A program made the position numbers and the translations under genes. The notes beneath the pieces were generated by a model, which saw only the letters and a program-made list of their open reading frames with translations, was not told where the DNA came from and did not search any database. Below, piece by piece: positions 17,071 to 25,384 of a stretch of 64,000 bases of DNA (position 1 is the first letter of the stretch; every line of letters starts with the position of its first letter). This DNA is from JACVRW01 sp963808545 (GTDB lineage Bacteria > Actinomycetota > Thermoleophilia > Solirubrobacterales > Thermoleophilaceae): contig CAWEGB010000007.1 in assembly GCA_963808545.1 (NCBI GenBank), positions 186,001 to 250,000 on the forward strand, written 5' to 3'.

Positions 17071-17209
17071 CGGCGTTGGCGGGCGCGCGCGGCGCGCCCG
17101 GCCGCGGAGCATGTCAGAGCGAGCCGCTTGCGGCGAGCGAACGAGCGCCGAAGGCGCGAGGGCTCCGCGGCCGGGTGACGACGCGCGCGCCCGCCCGACA
17201 GCAACGCCG
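17071..17209. repeat. large imperfect inverted repeat between convergent genes
   Basis: Three arm pairs are perfect and nested: 17071-17078 with 17202-17209 (8 bp), 17079-17091 with 17182-17194 (13 bp) and 17097-17110 with 17162-17175 (14 bp). The inside holds further short hairpins such as GCGCC/GGCGC. It fills the whole 149-bp gap between the ends of the papain-like gene and ftsH, so it may stop transcription from both sides. Confidence 0.8.
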
Positions 17210-17214
17210 CGGAA

Positions 17215-19191
17215 CTACGTAGTCGGCTTCCGAGGCTCCGAAGCCCGCATCTCGGCCGTGCCTCCGGCCAGCCCGGGCCGCGGCAGCGGCTTGGGCGCGC
17301 GGTCCGGCTTGCGCTCGGGCGCCTCGGGTGCCGCCGGCGGCGCCACCGGCAGAGCGGGCTCGTCGATACCGAAGACCTCGTCCTCGCTCTTGCCCTCGAG
17401 CAGCTCGATGAACTGCTCGCGCTCGATGGTCTCGCGCTTGAGCAGGATCTCCGACGTCACGTCGAGGGCCTCACGGCGCTGCTCGAGAACCTGACGAGCC
17501 GTCTGGTGAGCCTCTTCGACCATCCGTCGGATCTCGTCGTCGATCTCACGGGCGATTTCGTCGGAGTAGTCGGGCTCCGAGCTGAACTCGCGGCCGAGGA
17601 AGGGCTGGCCGTGCTCGTGGCCGAATACCCGCGGGCCCAGCTTCTCGGACATGCCGAAGCGCATGACCATCTGCTTGGCCGTGGCGGTGACCTTCTCGAG
17701 GTCGTTGGACGCGCCGGTGGTGACCTCGCCGAATGCGATCTCCTCGGCGGCGCGGCCGCCCAGCGTCATCGCCATGGTGTCCGACAGCTCCGCGCGCGTG
17801 GTGAGGAACTTGTCCTCGGTGGGCAGTGAGATCGTGTAGCCCAGCGCCTGGCCGCGGGAGATCACGGAGATCTTGTGCACCGGGTCGGTGTGCTGGAGGT
17901 AGTGGGCGACCAGCGCGTGGCCCATCTCGTGGAAGGCGGTGACCCGGCGCTCCTTCTCCGACATGACCCGGGTCTTCTTCTCCGGACCGGCGATCACGCG
18001 CATGATCCCCTCCTCCAGCTGGAGGTGGTCGATCTCGCGCTTGCCCTGGCGGGCGGCGAGGAGGGCAGCCTCGTTGACCAGGTTCTGGAGGTCGGCGCCG
18101 GTGAAGCCGGGGGTCTGGCCGGCCAGAACATCGAGCTCGATCGCCTTGGCCAGCGGCTTGCCGCGGGTGTGCACCTCGAGGATCTTCTGACGGCCCTTGC
18201 GGTCGGGACGGTCGACCACGATCTGGCGGTCGAACCGGCCGGGGCGCAGCAGCGCCGGGTCGAGTATGTCCGGGCGGTTGGTGGCTGCGATGAGGATGAT
18301 GTTGTCCTTCATCTCGAAGCCGTCCATCTCTACGAGCAGCTGGTTGAGCGTCTGCTCGCGCTCGTCGTGGCCGCCGCCGAGACCGGCGCCACGATGACGC
18401 CCGACGGCGTCGATCTCGTCCATGAAGATGATGCAGGGGGAGTTCTGCTTGGCCTGCTCGAACAGGTCACGCACGCGCGAGGCGCCGACGCCCACGAACA
18501 TCTCGACGAAGTCGGAGCCCGAGATCGAGAAGAACGGCACTCCGGCCTCGCCTGCCACGGCGCGCGCCAGCAGCGTCTTGCCGGTGCCGGGCGGCCCGTA
18601 GAGCAGCACGCCCTTGGGAATCCGGGCGCCGAGCGCCTGGAACTTCTTCGGGTTCTCGAGGAACTCCTTGATCTCGTGGAGCTCCTCCACCGCCTCGTCC
18701 ACGCCGGCCACGTCGCGGAAGGTGATCTTCGGCGCGTCAACCGACATGCGCTTGGCGCGCGACTTGCCGAAGGACATCACCTTCGAGCCGCCGCCCTGCA
18801 TCTGGTTGATGATGAACAGCCAGAACAGCAGGAAGATCACGAACGGGAGGATGTAGGTGAGCGCGGTGAGCCAACCGGAGCCACCCTTGGGCTTGACCGT
18901 GATCGGAACGTTCTCGGCCCGGAGCTGATTCGTGAGGTTCTGCTCGGTGTTGTCCGGATAGGCGGTCTGGTACTTGTCGCCGCCGGCGCTCTGCTTGAGC
19001 TCGACGTCGATCCGGTTGTTCTTGGTCGAGAGCGTGACCTCCTTGACCTGCCCGTTCTCGATCTGGGTGAGGAACTGCGAGTAGTTGGGGTCCTTCTCCT
19101 CATTCCCTGGACTGATCAGCTTCTGCGCGAAAAACGCCAGAACGATGACGATCAGAATCGGGAATGCGGCGCTCTTAAAGAATCGGCTCAC
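17215..19191 (-). CDS. ftsH: ATP-dependent zinc metalloprotease FtsH
   Basis: A 658-aa membrane AAA+ protease that degrades misfolded and regulatory proteins. Membrane segments are at about 9-28 and 107-129, flanking a small extracytoplasmic domain. The AAA module has Walker A GPPGTGKT (199-206), Walker B IIFMDEID and the SRH with ATNRPDILDPALLRPGRFD. The protease site is HEMGH, with a downstream acidic ligand in the peptidase domain. The C-terminus is Pro-rich. It follows hpt on the same strand, as tilS-hpt-ftsH often do, but tilS is 25 kb away here. Confidence 0.97.
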   Translation of the reverse strand: MSRFFKSAAFPILIVIVLAFFAQKLISPGNEEKDPNYSQFLTQIENGQVKEVTLSTKNNRIDVELKQSAGGDKYQTAYPDNTEQNLTNQLRAENVPITVKPKGGSGWLTALTYILPFVIFLLFWLFIINQMQGGGSKVMSFGKSRAKRMSVDAPKITFRDVAGVDEAVEELHEIKEFLENPKKFQALGARIPKGVLLYGPPGTGKTLLARAVAGEAGVPFFSISGSDFVEMFVGVGASRVRDLFEQAKQNSPCIIFMDEIDAVGRHRGAGLGGGHDEREQTLNQLLVEMDGFEMKDNIILIAATNRPDILDPALLRPGRFDRQIVVDRPDRKGRQKILEVHTRGKPLAKAIELDVLAGQTPGFTGADLQNLVNEAALLAARQGKREIDHLQLEEGIMRVIAGPEKKTRVMSEKERRVTAFHEMGHALVAHYLQHTDPVHKISVISRGQALGYTISLPTEDKFLTTRAELSDTMAMTLGGRAAEEIAFGEVTTGASNDLEKVTATAKQMVMRFGMSEKLGPRVFGHEHGQPFLGREFSSEPDYSDEIAREIDDEIRRMVEEAHQTARQVLEQRREALDVTSEILLKRETIEREQFIELLEGKSEDEVFGIDEPALPVAPPAAPEAPERKPDRAPKPLPRPGLAGGTAEMRASEPRKPTT

Positions 19192-19275
19192 TGCCTAGAC
19201 CAAACCTGCCTCAGAGGTGAAACGCAAGCGTAGCAAGGGGGTATTCGTCCCCTGGGCCTCTTTCGGATGCCTGAG

Positions 19276-19308
19276 AACGAACGCTCGCGCGCACCGCGCG
19301 CTCGCCAT
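19276..19308. repeat. 33-bp hairpin repeat, copy 1
   Basis: This 33-base element is identical to positions 23885-23917 except for one loop base. It contains GCGCGC-ACC-GCGCGC, a 6-bp stem with a 3-base loop, and ends CTCGCCAT. It lies between hpt and ftsH together with a second hairpin at 19236-19253 (AGGGG/CCCCT). It behaves like an extragenic palindromic repeat. Confidence 0.75.
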
Positions 19309-19319
19309 TACGGAGCGCC

Positions 19320-19850
19320 TCAGAGCTCGTTCAGAACGGCCACGTACGGCAGGTTGCGGTAGCGCTCGGCGTGGTCCAGGCCGTAGCCGATGGCGAATCG
19401 GTTCGGTATCTCGAAGCCCGTGTACTTGATCGGCAGCTCGATCTCGCGGCGGTCGGGCTTCGTCAGCAGGGCACACACCTCGAGCGACGCGGGGTTCCGG
19501 GCGCGCAGCATGCGGAACAGGTAGGACAGCGTCAGCCCCGAGTCGACGATGTCCTCCACGATCAGCACGTCCTTGCCCTCGATCGGCGCGTCCAGGTCCT
19601 TGAGGATCCGTACGACGCCCGAGGAGTCGGTGGACGCGCCGTAGGACGAGACGGCCATGAAGTCGAGCTCGCACTCGATTTCGAGGTTGCGCATCAGGTC
19701 GGCGAGGAAGAACACGGCACCCTTGAGCACGCCCACCAGGAGCAGCTGGCGGCCGGCGTAGTCGCGCGAGACCTCCTCCCCCAGCTCCTTGACGCGGTGG
19801 GCCAGGTCGTCACGCTGGACCAGGATCTCTCCGAGAGCGGGGTCGGCCAT
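19320..19850 (-). CDS. hpt: hypoxanthine phosphoribosyltransferase
   Basis: A 176-aa type I phosphoribosyltransferase converting hypoxanthine or guanine plus PRPP to IMP or GMP. The PRPP-binding motif VLIVEDIVDSGLTL is clear, as are LKGAVFFLADL and the base-binding end FAIGYGLDHAERYRNLP. Length is standard. It follows guanine deaminase by 14 bp in the order deoB, LOG, guaD, hpt, so free guanine can be either salvaged here or deaminated. Confidence 0.96.
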   Translation of the reverse strand: MADPALGEILVQRDDLAHRVKELGEEVSRDYAGRQLLLVGVLKGAVFFLADLMRNLEIECELDFMAVSSYGASTDSSGVVRILKDLDAPIEGKDVLIVEDIVDSGLTLSYLFRMLRARNPASLEVCALLTKPDRREIELPIKYTGFEIPNRFAIGYGLDHAERYRNLPYVAVLNEL

Positions 19851-19864
19851 TTCGGCGCGGGAGG

Positions 19865-21163
19865 TTACCCGCGCTCGTACACGACGTCGCCTGCGACCCG
19901 CACCTCGGCCACGCTTTCCTCTCGACCCAGCGCGAACACCGCGCCGAGGGCCTGCTCGGCCGAGTCGCTGTGGCGCAGCACCGACGCCAGCGTCGAGCCG
20001 CCGGGCGGGGAGATCAGGACGAGGTCGGCCGCCCTCCCTCGCTGGAGGTCGCCCACCCGATCACCGAGTCCCAGCGCGCGGGCTCCCGCGGCGGTGGCCA
20101 GCCACAGCAGGTGCGCCGGCCCGAGCCGGGCGCCGTCGGGGCGCATCATCTGCATCTTGTAGGCGAGCAGTGCCTCCTTGAGCACGCTGAGGCCCGTGCC
20201 CGCCCCGACGTCGGTCCCGATCGCCACCCGTACACCGTGGTCGAGGTGGGCGCGCAGCGGAAAGCTCCCGCTGCCGAGGAAGGCGTTGCTGGCCGGGCAG
20301 TGCGCCACGCTCGCGTGCGCCGCCGCGAGCCGCGTCAACTCGGGCTCGGTGGCGTGGAGGTTGTGCGCCAGGACGGTGGCCGGGCCCACGAGGTTGAAGC
20401 GCTCGTAGGTGGCGAGATAGTCGTCCGACCAGCCGAACAGTCCGGCCACCAGCTCGACCTCCGCCGGGTGCTCGTTGAGGTGGCTGGTGACGAGCGCCCC
20501 GTCGATGTCGGCGTTGAGGGCGCCACACGAGTCGAGCATGCCCTCGCTGCAGGAGAGCGCGAAACGTGGCGACACGGCGTAGCGCAGCCGGCCCCGGCCG
20601 TGCCAGCGCTCCGCCAGCTGGCGCCCGCTGTCGTACGCGGCCTGAGGGTCGAGCTCGAGCTCGGGGTGGAGGTGGCGATCGGAGACCACGAGCCCGCTCG
20701 TGATCCTCAGCCCGGCGCGCTCAGCCTCCGCGAACAGCGCCTCCTGCGCGGCGGGGTAGTGGGCGCCGAAGACCAGGGCGCTGGTGGTGCCGTTGGCCGC
20801 GAGCGCGCGCACGAAGTCATGGGCCAGGGTGCGTGCGTGCTCGGGATCGGACAGCCGCAGCTCCTCGGGCAGGGCGCTCTTCTGCAGCCACTCGAGCAGC
20901 GGAAGCCCCATCGCACCCACGATGCCGAGAAGGGGATAGTGGACGTGGGTGTCCACGAGGCCGGGCAGCAGAATGGAGCGCCGGTGATCCACCACCGGCG
21001 CGTCGGGATACTCCGCCGCAACCGCCGCGTAGGCGCCGGTCTCGAGGATGCGACCGTCGTCGGAGATCGCCACCGCGCCGTCGGAGAAGCTCTCGAGCGC
21101 CCCCTCACCCTCGGCGAACGGGTCACGCGGGGTGTGAATGACCTGCGCGCGAAGAATGAGCAC
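19865..21163 (-). CDS. guaD: guanine deaminase
   Basis: A 432-aa amidohydrolase predicted to convert guanine to xanthine. The metal motif PGLVDTHVHYPLLG, the later SHLNEHPAEV, AHNLHATEPEL and GTDVGAGTGLSVL match guanine deaminases; the THVHYP motif is characteristic of them within the amidohydrolases. It sits between the LOG gene and hpt with gaps of 3 and 14 bp. The neighbourhood of purine salvage genes supports the substrate call. Xanthine-oxidising enzymes are not in this window. Confidence 0.9.
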   Translation of the reverse strand: MLILRAQVIHTPRDPFAEGEGALESFSDGAVAISDDGRILETGAYAAVAAEYPDAPVVDHRRSILLPGLVDTHVHYPLLGIVGAMGLPLLEWLQKSALPEELRLSDPEHARTLAHDFVRALAANGTTSALVFGAHYPAAQEALFAEAERAGLRITSGLVVSDRHLHPELELDPQAAYDSGRQLAERWHGRGRLRYAVSPRFALSCSEGMLDSCGALNADIDGALVTSHLNEHPAEVELVAGLFGWSDDYLATYERFNLVGPATVLAHNLHATEPELTRLAAAHASVAHCPASNAFLGSGSFPLRAHLDHGVRVAIGTDVGAGTGLSVLKEALLAYKMQMMRPDGARLGPAHLLWLATAAGARALGLGDRVGDLQRGRAADLVLISPPGGSTLASVLRHSDSAEQALGAVFALGREESVAEVRVAGDVVYERG

Positions 21164-21166
21164 GAG

Positions 21167-21751
21167 TCAGCTCTCGGCACGGTCGATCCACTTGGGCACC
21201 ATGCCCCCCGGATCGAAGTCCCTGAGCCGCTCCACGAGCCTTCCCGGCTCAGTGTCCACGAGCAGCATCGCGCGGTTCTGCTCGCGCACGAAGCGCTCCT
21301 CGACCGAGTGGTCGAGAAAGGCGGTGAGGCCCGCCCAGTAATCCGCCACGTCGAGCAGCGCGCATGGCTTGCGGTGCATCCCGAGCTGCGACCAGGTCCA
21401 GACCTCGAACAGCTCATCGAGCGTGCCCAGCCCGCCGGGCAGCGCGATGAACGCGTCGGACAGCTCGGCCATCAGTGCCTTGCGCTCGTGCATCGAGTCC
21501 ACCACGCGGAGGTCGGACAGTCCAGTGTGCGCGATCTCCTTGTCCACCAGCGCCTGGGGGATCACGCCGATCACCTCGCCGCCTTCGGCGAGCGCGGTGT
21601 CGGCGAGCACGCCCATCAGCCCCACGCGCGCGCCGCCGTAGACCACGCCGATGTCCTCGGCCGCGAGCAGGCGTGCGAGCTCCGCCGTGGTTTCGGCGTA
21701 GGCGTCCCGGGCGCCGGGGCTCGAACCGCAGAAGACACAGACTCGCGTCAC
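21167..21751 (-). CDS. LOG-family protein (cytokinin riboside 5'-monophosphate phosphoribohydrolase type)
   Basis: A 194-aa Rossmann-like protein with the signature PGGLGTLDELFEVWTWSQLG and an N-terminal VCVFCGSSPGARDAY. Family members cleave the N-glycosidic bond of nucleoside 5'-monophosphates, releasing the base and ribose-5-phosphate. Placement between deoB and guanine deaminase fits a nucleotide-catabolic role, for example supplying a purine base to the next enzyme; that is inference. GTG start at 21751. Confidence 0.92.
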   Translation of the reverse strand: MTRVCVFCGSSPGARDAYAETTAELARLLAAEDIGVVYGGARVGLMGVLADTALAEGGEVIGVIPQALVDKEIAHTGLSDLRVVDSMHERKALMAELSDAFIALPGGLGTLDELFEVWTWSQLGMHRKPCALLDVADYWAGLTAFLDHSVEERFVREQNRAMLLVDTEPGRLVERLRDFDPGGMVPKWIDRAES

Positions 21752-21764
21752 GCGCCGAGCGTAG

Positions 21765-22916
21765 TCAGGCGAACGGCCTGCCCGGCAGGCCGGGTGCCTC
21801 CCGGCCGGCGAGCCAGTGGAGGACGGTGGCGCCCACGTCGGCCAGCGGGCCGTCGTGGCGGCGGCCGTCCTGCCCGGCGAAGGTGGCCAGCAGCGGTGCG
21901 TATTCGCGCGTGTGGTCGGTGTGCGGAGCGTCGGGGTCGACGCCGTGGTCGGCGGTGAGGACCAGCAGGTCGTCGTCGCGCAACAGGTCCAGCCACTCCG
22001 CCACCGCCGTGTCGATCTCCCGCAGCGCGGCGTGGAAGCCCTCCACGTCGTGGCGGTGGCCGTAGACCTGGTCGGTCTCGACCAGGTTCACGAAGATCAG
22101 GCCCTCGTCCAGTCCGGCGAGCAGGTCCGTGGTGGCGGCGATGCCCTTGGCGTTGGTGGCGCCGTCGTGCTTCTCGTCGATCCCCACCCCGGCGAACAGG
22201 TCGCGCACCTTGCCCACGGCATGCACCGGCTGCCCGGCGTCCTGGAGCTCCTCGAGATAGGAGCGGCCGGGTGGCGGCGCCGCGTAGTCGCGCCGTCCTT
22301 CGCGCCGGTGAAAGTCGCCCTGCTCGCCCTCGAAGGGCCGCGCAATCACGCGGCCCACGGCCTGGTCTCCGGTCAGGGCGGCGCGGGCGGCCTCGCAGGC
22401 GGCGTACAGCTCGGGCTCGCTCAGCACCTCCACGTGGGCCGCAAGCTGGAGCACCGAGTCGGCCGAGGTGTAGAGGATCACCTCTCCCGTCTCGAGATGG
22501 TGCTCGCCGAAGTCGTCGATCACCTGGGTGCCGCTATAGGGGCGGTTGCAGCAGAAGCGCAGGCCGGTCGCCCGCTCGAGCGTGCGCATGATCTCGGGCG
22601 GGAAGCCGACCGGGAAGGTGGGCAGCGGCTGCGTCGGCACCACGCCCATCAGCTCCCAGTGGCCGGTGGTGGACTCCTTGCCAGGGCCGAGCGGGTGCAG
22701 GCGCCCGTGGACCACCGGCCGCTCAACGGGTGGGACCCCGCGGATGGGGACGATCGAGCCGAGCCCGAGCCGCTCGAGCGTCGGCAGCTCGAGGCCGCCG
22801 GCCCGCTCGGCGAGGTGGACGAGCGTGTTGGAGCCCTCGTCGCCCTCGTAGTCGCCGGCGTCGGGCAGGGCCCCCACCCCGCAGGCATCGAGAACGATCA
22901 CCGCCGCACGCGTCAT
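21765..22916 (-). CDS. deoB: phosphopentomutase
   Basis: A 383-aa alkaline-phosphatase-superfamily mutase that interconverts (deoxy)ribose-1-phosphate and -5-phosphate. The N-terminal metal motif VIVLDACGVGALPDAGDYEGDEGSNTL-type region is recognisable, followed by GKESTTGHWELMG, the activating Thr region, and late metal ligands in LTADHGVDP and TDHTREYAPLL. It links the phosphorylases encoded at 35-38 kb to deoC, its divergent neighbour 79 bp away. Confidence 0.95.
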   Translation of the reverse strand: MTRAAVIVLDACGVGALPDAGDYEGDEGSNTLVHLAERAGGLELPTLERLGLGSIVPIRGVPPVERPVVHGRLHPLGPGKESTTGHWELMGVVPTQPLPTFPVGFPPEIMRTLERATGLRFCCNRPYSGTQVIDDFGEHHLETGEVILYTSADSVLQLAAHVEVLSEPELYAACEAARAALTGDQAVGRVIARPFEGEQGDFHRREGRRDYAAPPPGRSYLEELQDAGQPVHAVGKVRDLFAGVGIDEKHDGATNAKGIAATTDLLAGLDEGLIFVNLVETDQVYGHRHDVEGFHAALREIDTAVAEWLDLLRDDDLLVLTADHGVDPDAPHTDHTREYAPLLATFAGQDGRRHDGPLADVGATVLHWLAGREAPGLPGRPFA

Positions 22917-22955
22917 TGCGGGGCGATTATGTCGGCACGACGAATGGCATCGTGC

Positions 22956-22970
22956 GCGCCCGCCGGGCGC
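22956..22970. promoter_or_regulatory. hairpin in the deoB/deoC divergent promoter region
   Basis: GCGCCC and GGGCGC form a perfect 6-bp stem with a 3-base loop, centred in the 79-bp gap between the divergent deoB and deoC starts. It could be an operator or a leader hairpin of deoC. No regulator gene is adjacent. Confidence 0.35.
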
Positions 22971-22995
22971 TTCGACAAGACGCCATACTCAGGGG

Positions 22996-23883
22996 GTGCT
23001 CCGCAGGCTCCCGCACGTGGACCGAGTCGGCATCGAGGAGCGGGCCGCCGCGCTCGGCAAGCGCTCGATCAAGACCACCGCCAAGCAGCAGGGGATCCGT
23101 CTCGCCGTGTCGATGACCGACCTCACGACCCTCGAGGGCGCGGACACCCGCGGCAAGGTCCGGAACCTGTGCGCCAAGGCCGTCTGCCCCGCCCCGGCGA
23201 TGCCGGAGATCCCGTCGTGCGCGGCGGTGTGCGTCTACCCCTCCCTGGTGAGCGTGGTGCACGAGGCGCTCCAGGGCACCGGCGTGCGCACCTGCTCGGT
23301 GGCGACTGCCTTCCCGAGCGGCCAGGCCTCGCTCGAGGTCAAGCTGCGCGACACCGAGGACGCCGTGGCCGCGGGCGCCGACGAGGTGGACATGGTCATC
23401 TCGCGCCAGGCCTTCCTCGCCGGAGAGGACACGCGCGTGATGGAGGAGATCGTGCGGGTGAAGGAGGTGTGCGGCGACACTCACCTGAAGGTGATCCTCG
23501 AGACCGCGGAGCTCGGCTCATACGAGCACGTCCGCCATGCGTCGATGCTGGCCATGGAGGCCGGCGCCGACTTCATCAAGACCTCCACCGGCAAGGCGTC
23601 CAGCGGCGCGACCCCGGGCGTGACGCTGGTGATGCTCGAGGCGATCCGCGACTACGTCGAGCGCAGCGGCCGCCCGGTGGGCATGAAGGCCGCCGGCGGC
23701 GTGTCCAACAGCAAGGCGGCGCTTCACCGGCTGGTGCTGGTCAAGGAGACGCTCGGCGACGAGTGGCTCACGCCGGAGCGCTTTCGCATCGGCGCCTCGT
23801 CGCTCCTGAACGACCTGCTGATGCAGTACGAGAAGACGCAGACCGGCCGCTATGCGCGGCCCGAGGATTTCTCGCGCGAATGA
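22996..23883 (+). CDS. deoC: deoxyribose-phosphate aldolase
   Basis: A 295-aa class I aldolase that splits deoxyribose-5-phosphate to glyceraldehyde-3-phosphate and acetaldehyde. The Schiff-base Lys is in DFIKTSTGK, the proton-relay region is VGMKAAGG, and the VCVYPSLV and CSVATAFPSGQ motifs are typical. It has about 30 extra N-terminal residues (LPHVDRVGIEERAAALG) as in longer actinobacterial forms. Start GTG 22996. The aldehyde dehydrogenase gene begins 37 bp downstream, presumably to consume the acetaldehyde. Confidence 0.96.
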   Translation: MLRRLPHVDRVGIEERAAALGKRSIKTTAKQQGIRLAVSMTDLTTLEGADTRGKVRNLCAKAVCPAPAMPEIPSCAAVCVYPSLVSVVHEALQGTGVRTCSVATAFPSGQASLEVKLRDTEDAVAAGADEVDMVISRQAFLAGEDTRVMEEIVRVKEVCGDTHLKVILETAELGSYEHVRHASMLAMEAGADFIKTSTGKASSGATPGVTLVMLEAIRDYVERSGRPVGMKAAGGVSNSKAALHRLVLVKETLGDEWLTPERFRIGASSLLNDLLMQYEKTQTGRYARPEDFSRE

Positions 23884-23884
23884 A

Positions 23885-23917
23885 AACGAACGCTCGCGCG
23901 CGCCGCGCGCTCGCCAT
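23885..23917. repeat. 33-bp hairpin repeat, copy 2
   Basis: This is the second copy of the element at 19276-19308, in the same orientation, with loop base G instead of A. It occupies almost the whole gap between the deoC stop (23883) and the aldehyde dehydrogenase GTG (23921), so it lies just upstream of that gene's start codon. Confidence 0.75.
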
Positions 23918-23920
23918 ACC

Positions 23921-25384
23921 GTGAGCACCCAGGAATCCCGCACTCGCGTCGTATGGGACTACGCGCCCGCCCCCGAGTCGCCCGAGCACGTGCGGCTGCG
24001 CGACTCGTACGGGCTGTTCGTGGACGGCGACTTCCGCGCTCCCCGCGACGGCCGGCGCGTGGAGTCGATCAACCCCGCCACCGAGGAGCCGGTGGCCGAG
24101 GTGGCCTTCGCCGGACCGGCCGACGTGCGCGCGGCCGTGGAGTCCGCCCGGGTGGCTCAGCCCGAGTGGGCCGGCCTCAGCGGCCTCGATCGTGGCAAGT
24201 ACCTGTTCCGCATCGCCCGGCTGATCCAGGAGCGCGCACGGGAGCTCGCCATCGTCGAGTCGCTCGATGGCGGCAAGCCGATCCGTGAATCGCGCGACGT
24301 TGACGTCCCGCTCGCCGCGGCCCACTTCTTCCACTACGCCGGCTGGGCGGACAAGCTCTCCTACGGCGTCGGCGGGCGCCCGGTCGAGCCGCTCGGTGTG
24401 GCGGCTCAGATCGTGCCCTGGAACTTCCCGCTGCTGATGGCGGCGTGGAAGCTGGCGCCGGCTCTGGCCTGTGGCAACACCGCCGTGCTCAAGCCGGCGG
24501 AGACCACCCCCGTCACCGCCCTGCTCCTGGCCGAGATCATCCAGGAGGCCGAGCTTCCGCCGGGCGTGGTGTCGATCCTGCCGGGCGACGGCGCGACCGG
24601 GTCCGCGCTGGTGCGCGAGCCCGGGATCGACAAGCTGGCCTTCACCGGCTCCACCGCCGTGGGCAAGGACATCCAGGCGGCGCTGGCCGGCAGCGGCACG
24701 CCCCTCACCCTCGAGCTCGGCGGCAAGTCGGCCAACGTGGTCTTCGAGGACGCCGCTCTCGACCAGGCGGTGGAGGGCATCGTGAACGGGATCTTCTTCA
24801 ACCAGGGCCACGTGTGCTGCGCCGGATCGCGTCTGCTGATCCAGGAATCGGTGGCCGACATTGTGATCGGGAAGCTCTGGGAGCGCATGGGGCGCCTGCG
24901 GGTGGGCGACCCGCTCGACAAGAACACCGACGTCGGAGCGATCAACTCCGCCGAGCAGCTCTCGCGCATCGAGGATCTGGTGTCGGAGGGGGAGCGCGAG
25001 GGCGCGATGCGCCGCAGCGTCGACTGTGAGCTGCCCGAACGCGGCTGGTGGTTCGCGCCCACGATCTTCACCGAGGTCGCGCCCGCCCACCGCATCGCCG
25101 TCGAGGAGATCTTCGGGCCCGTGGTGTCGGTGCTGACCTTCCGCACCCAGGCCGAGGCGATCGAGAAGGCCAACAACTCGGCCTACGGGCTGGCTGCCGG
25201 GATCTGGACGGACAAGGGAGCAAAGGCGTTCGAGGTCGCCCGGGCGCTCCAGGCCGGCGTGGTTTGGCAGAACACCTACAACCACTTCGATCCGACGGCG
25301 GCCTTCGGCGGCTACAAGGAGAGCGGCTTCGGCCGCGAGGGAGGGCCCGCCGGGCTGCGCCCCTATCTGCGGGTGCTCGCGTGA
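23921..25384 (+). CDS. NAD(P)-dependent aldehyde dehydrogenase
   Basis: A 487-aa aldehyde dehydrogenase with the oxyanion Asn in VPWNFPLLM, the general-base Glu in LELGGKSAN, the nucleophile Cys in GHVCCAGSR and the late EIFGPVVSVL motif. All catalytic residues are present. Given deoC upstream, acetaldehyde from deoxyribose is the likely substrate. The start is GTG 23921 just after the hairpin repeat, because upstream codons belong to deoC. Its stop overlaps the next gene as GTGA. Confidence 0.93.
   Translation: MSTQESRTRVVWDYAPAPESPEHVRLRDSYGLFVDGDFRAPRDGRRVESINPATEEPVAEVAFAGPADVRAAVESARVAQPEWAGLSGLDRGKYLFRIARLIQERARELAIVESLDGGKPIRESRDVDVPLAAAHFFHYAGWADKLSYGVGGRPVEPLGVAAQIVPWNFPLLMAAWKLAPALACGNTAVLKPAETTPVTALLLAEIIQEAELPPGVVSILPGDGATGSALVREPGIDKLAFTGSTAVGKDIQAALAGSGTPLTLELGGKSANVVFEDAALDQAVEGIVNGIFFNQGHVCCAGSRLLIQESVADIVIGKLWERMGRLRVGDPLDKNTDVGAINSAEQLSRIEDLVSEGEREGAMRRSVDCELPERGWWFAPTIFTEVAPAHRIAVEEIFGPVVSVLTFRTQAEAIEKANNSAYGLAAGIWTDKGAKAFEVARALQAGVVWQNTYNHFDPTAAFGGYKESGFGREGGPAGLRPYLRVLA

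Noticed and set aside
17215..19191. HEMGH instead of HEAGH in FtsH
   Set aside because: The zinc ligands and Glu are kept, and I recall Met at this place in other actinobacterial FtsH proteins, so it is not unusual.
19970..21958. 662-aa open frame opposite guanine deaminase, LOG and phosphopentomutase
   Set aside because: Spans three well-supported genes in antisense and has no motif.
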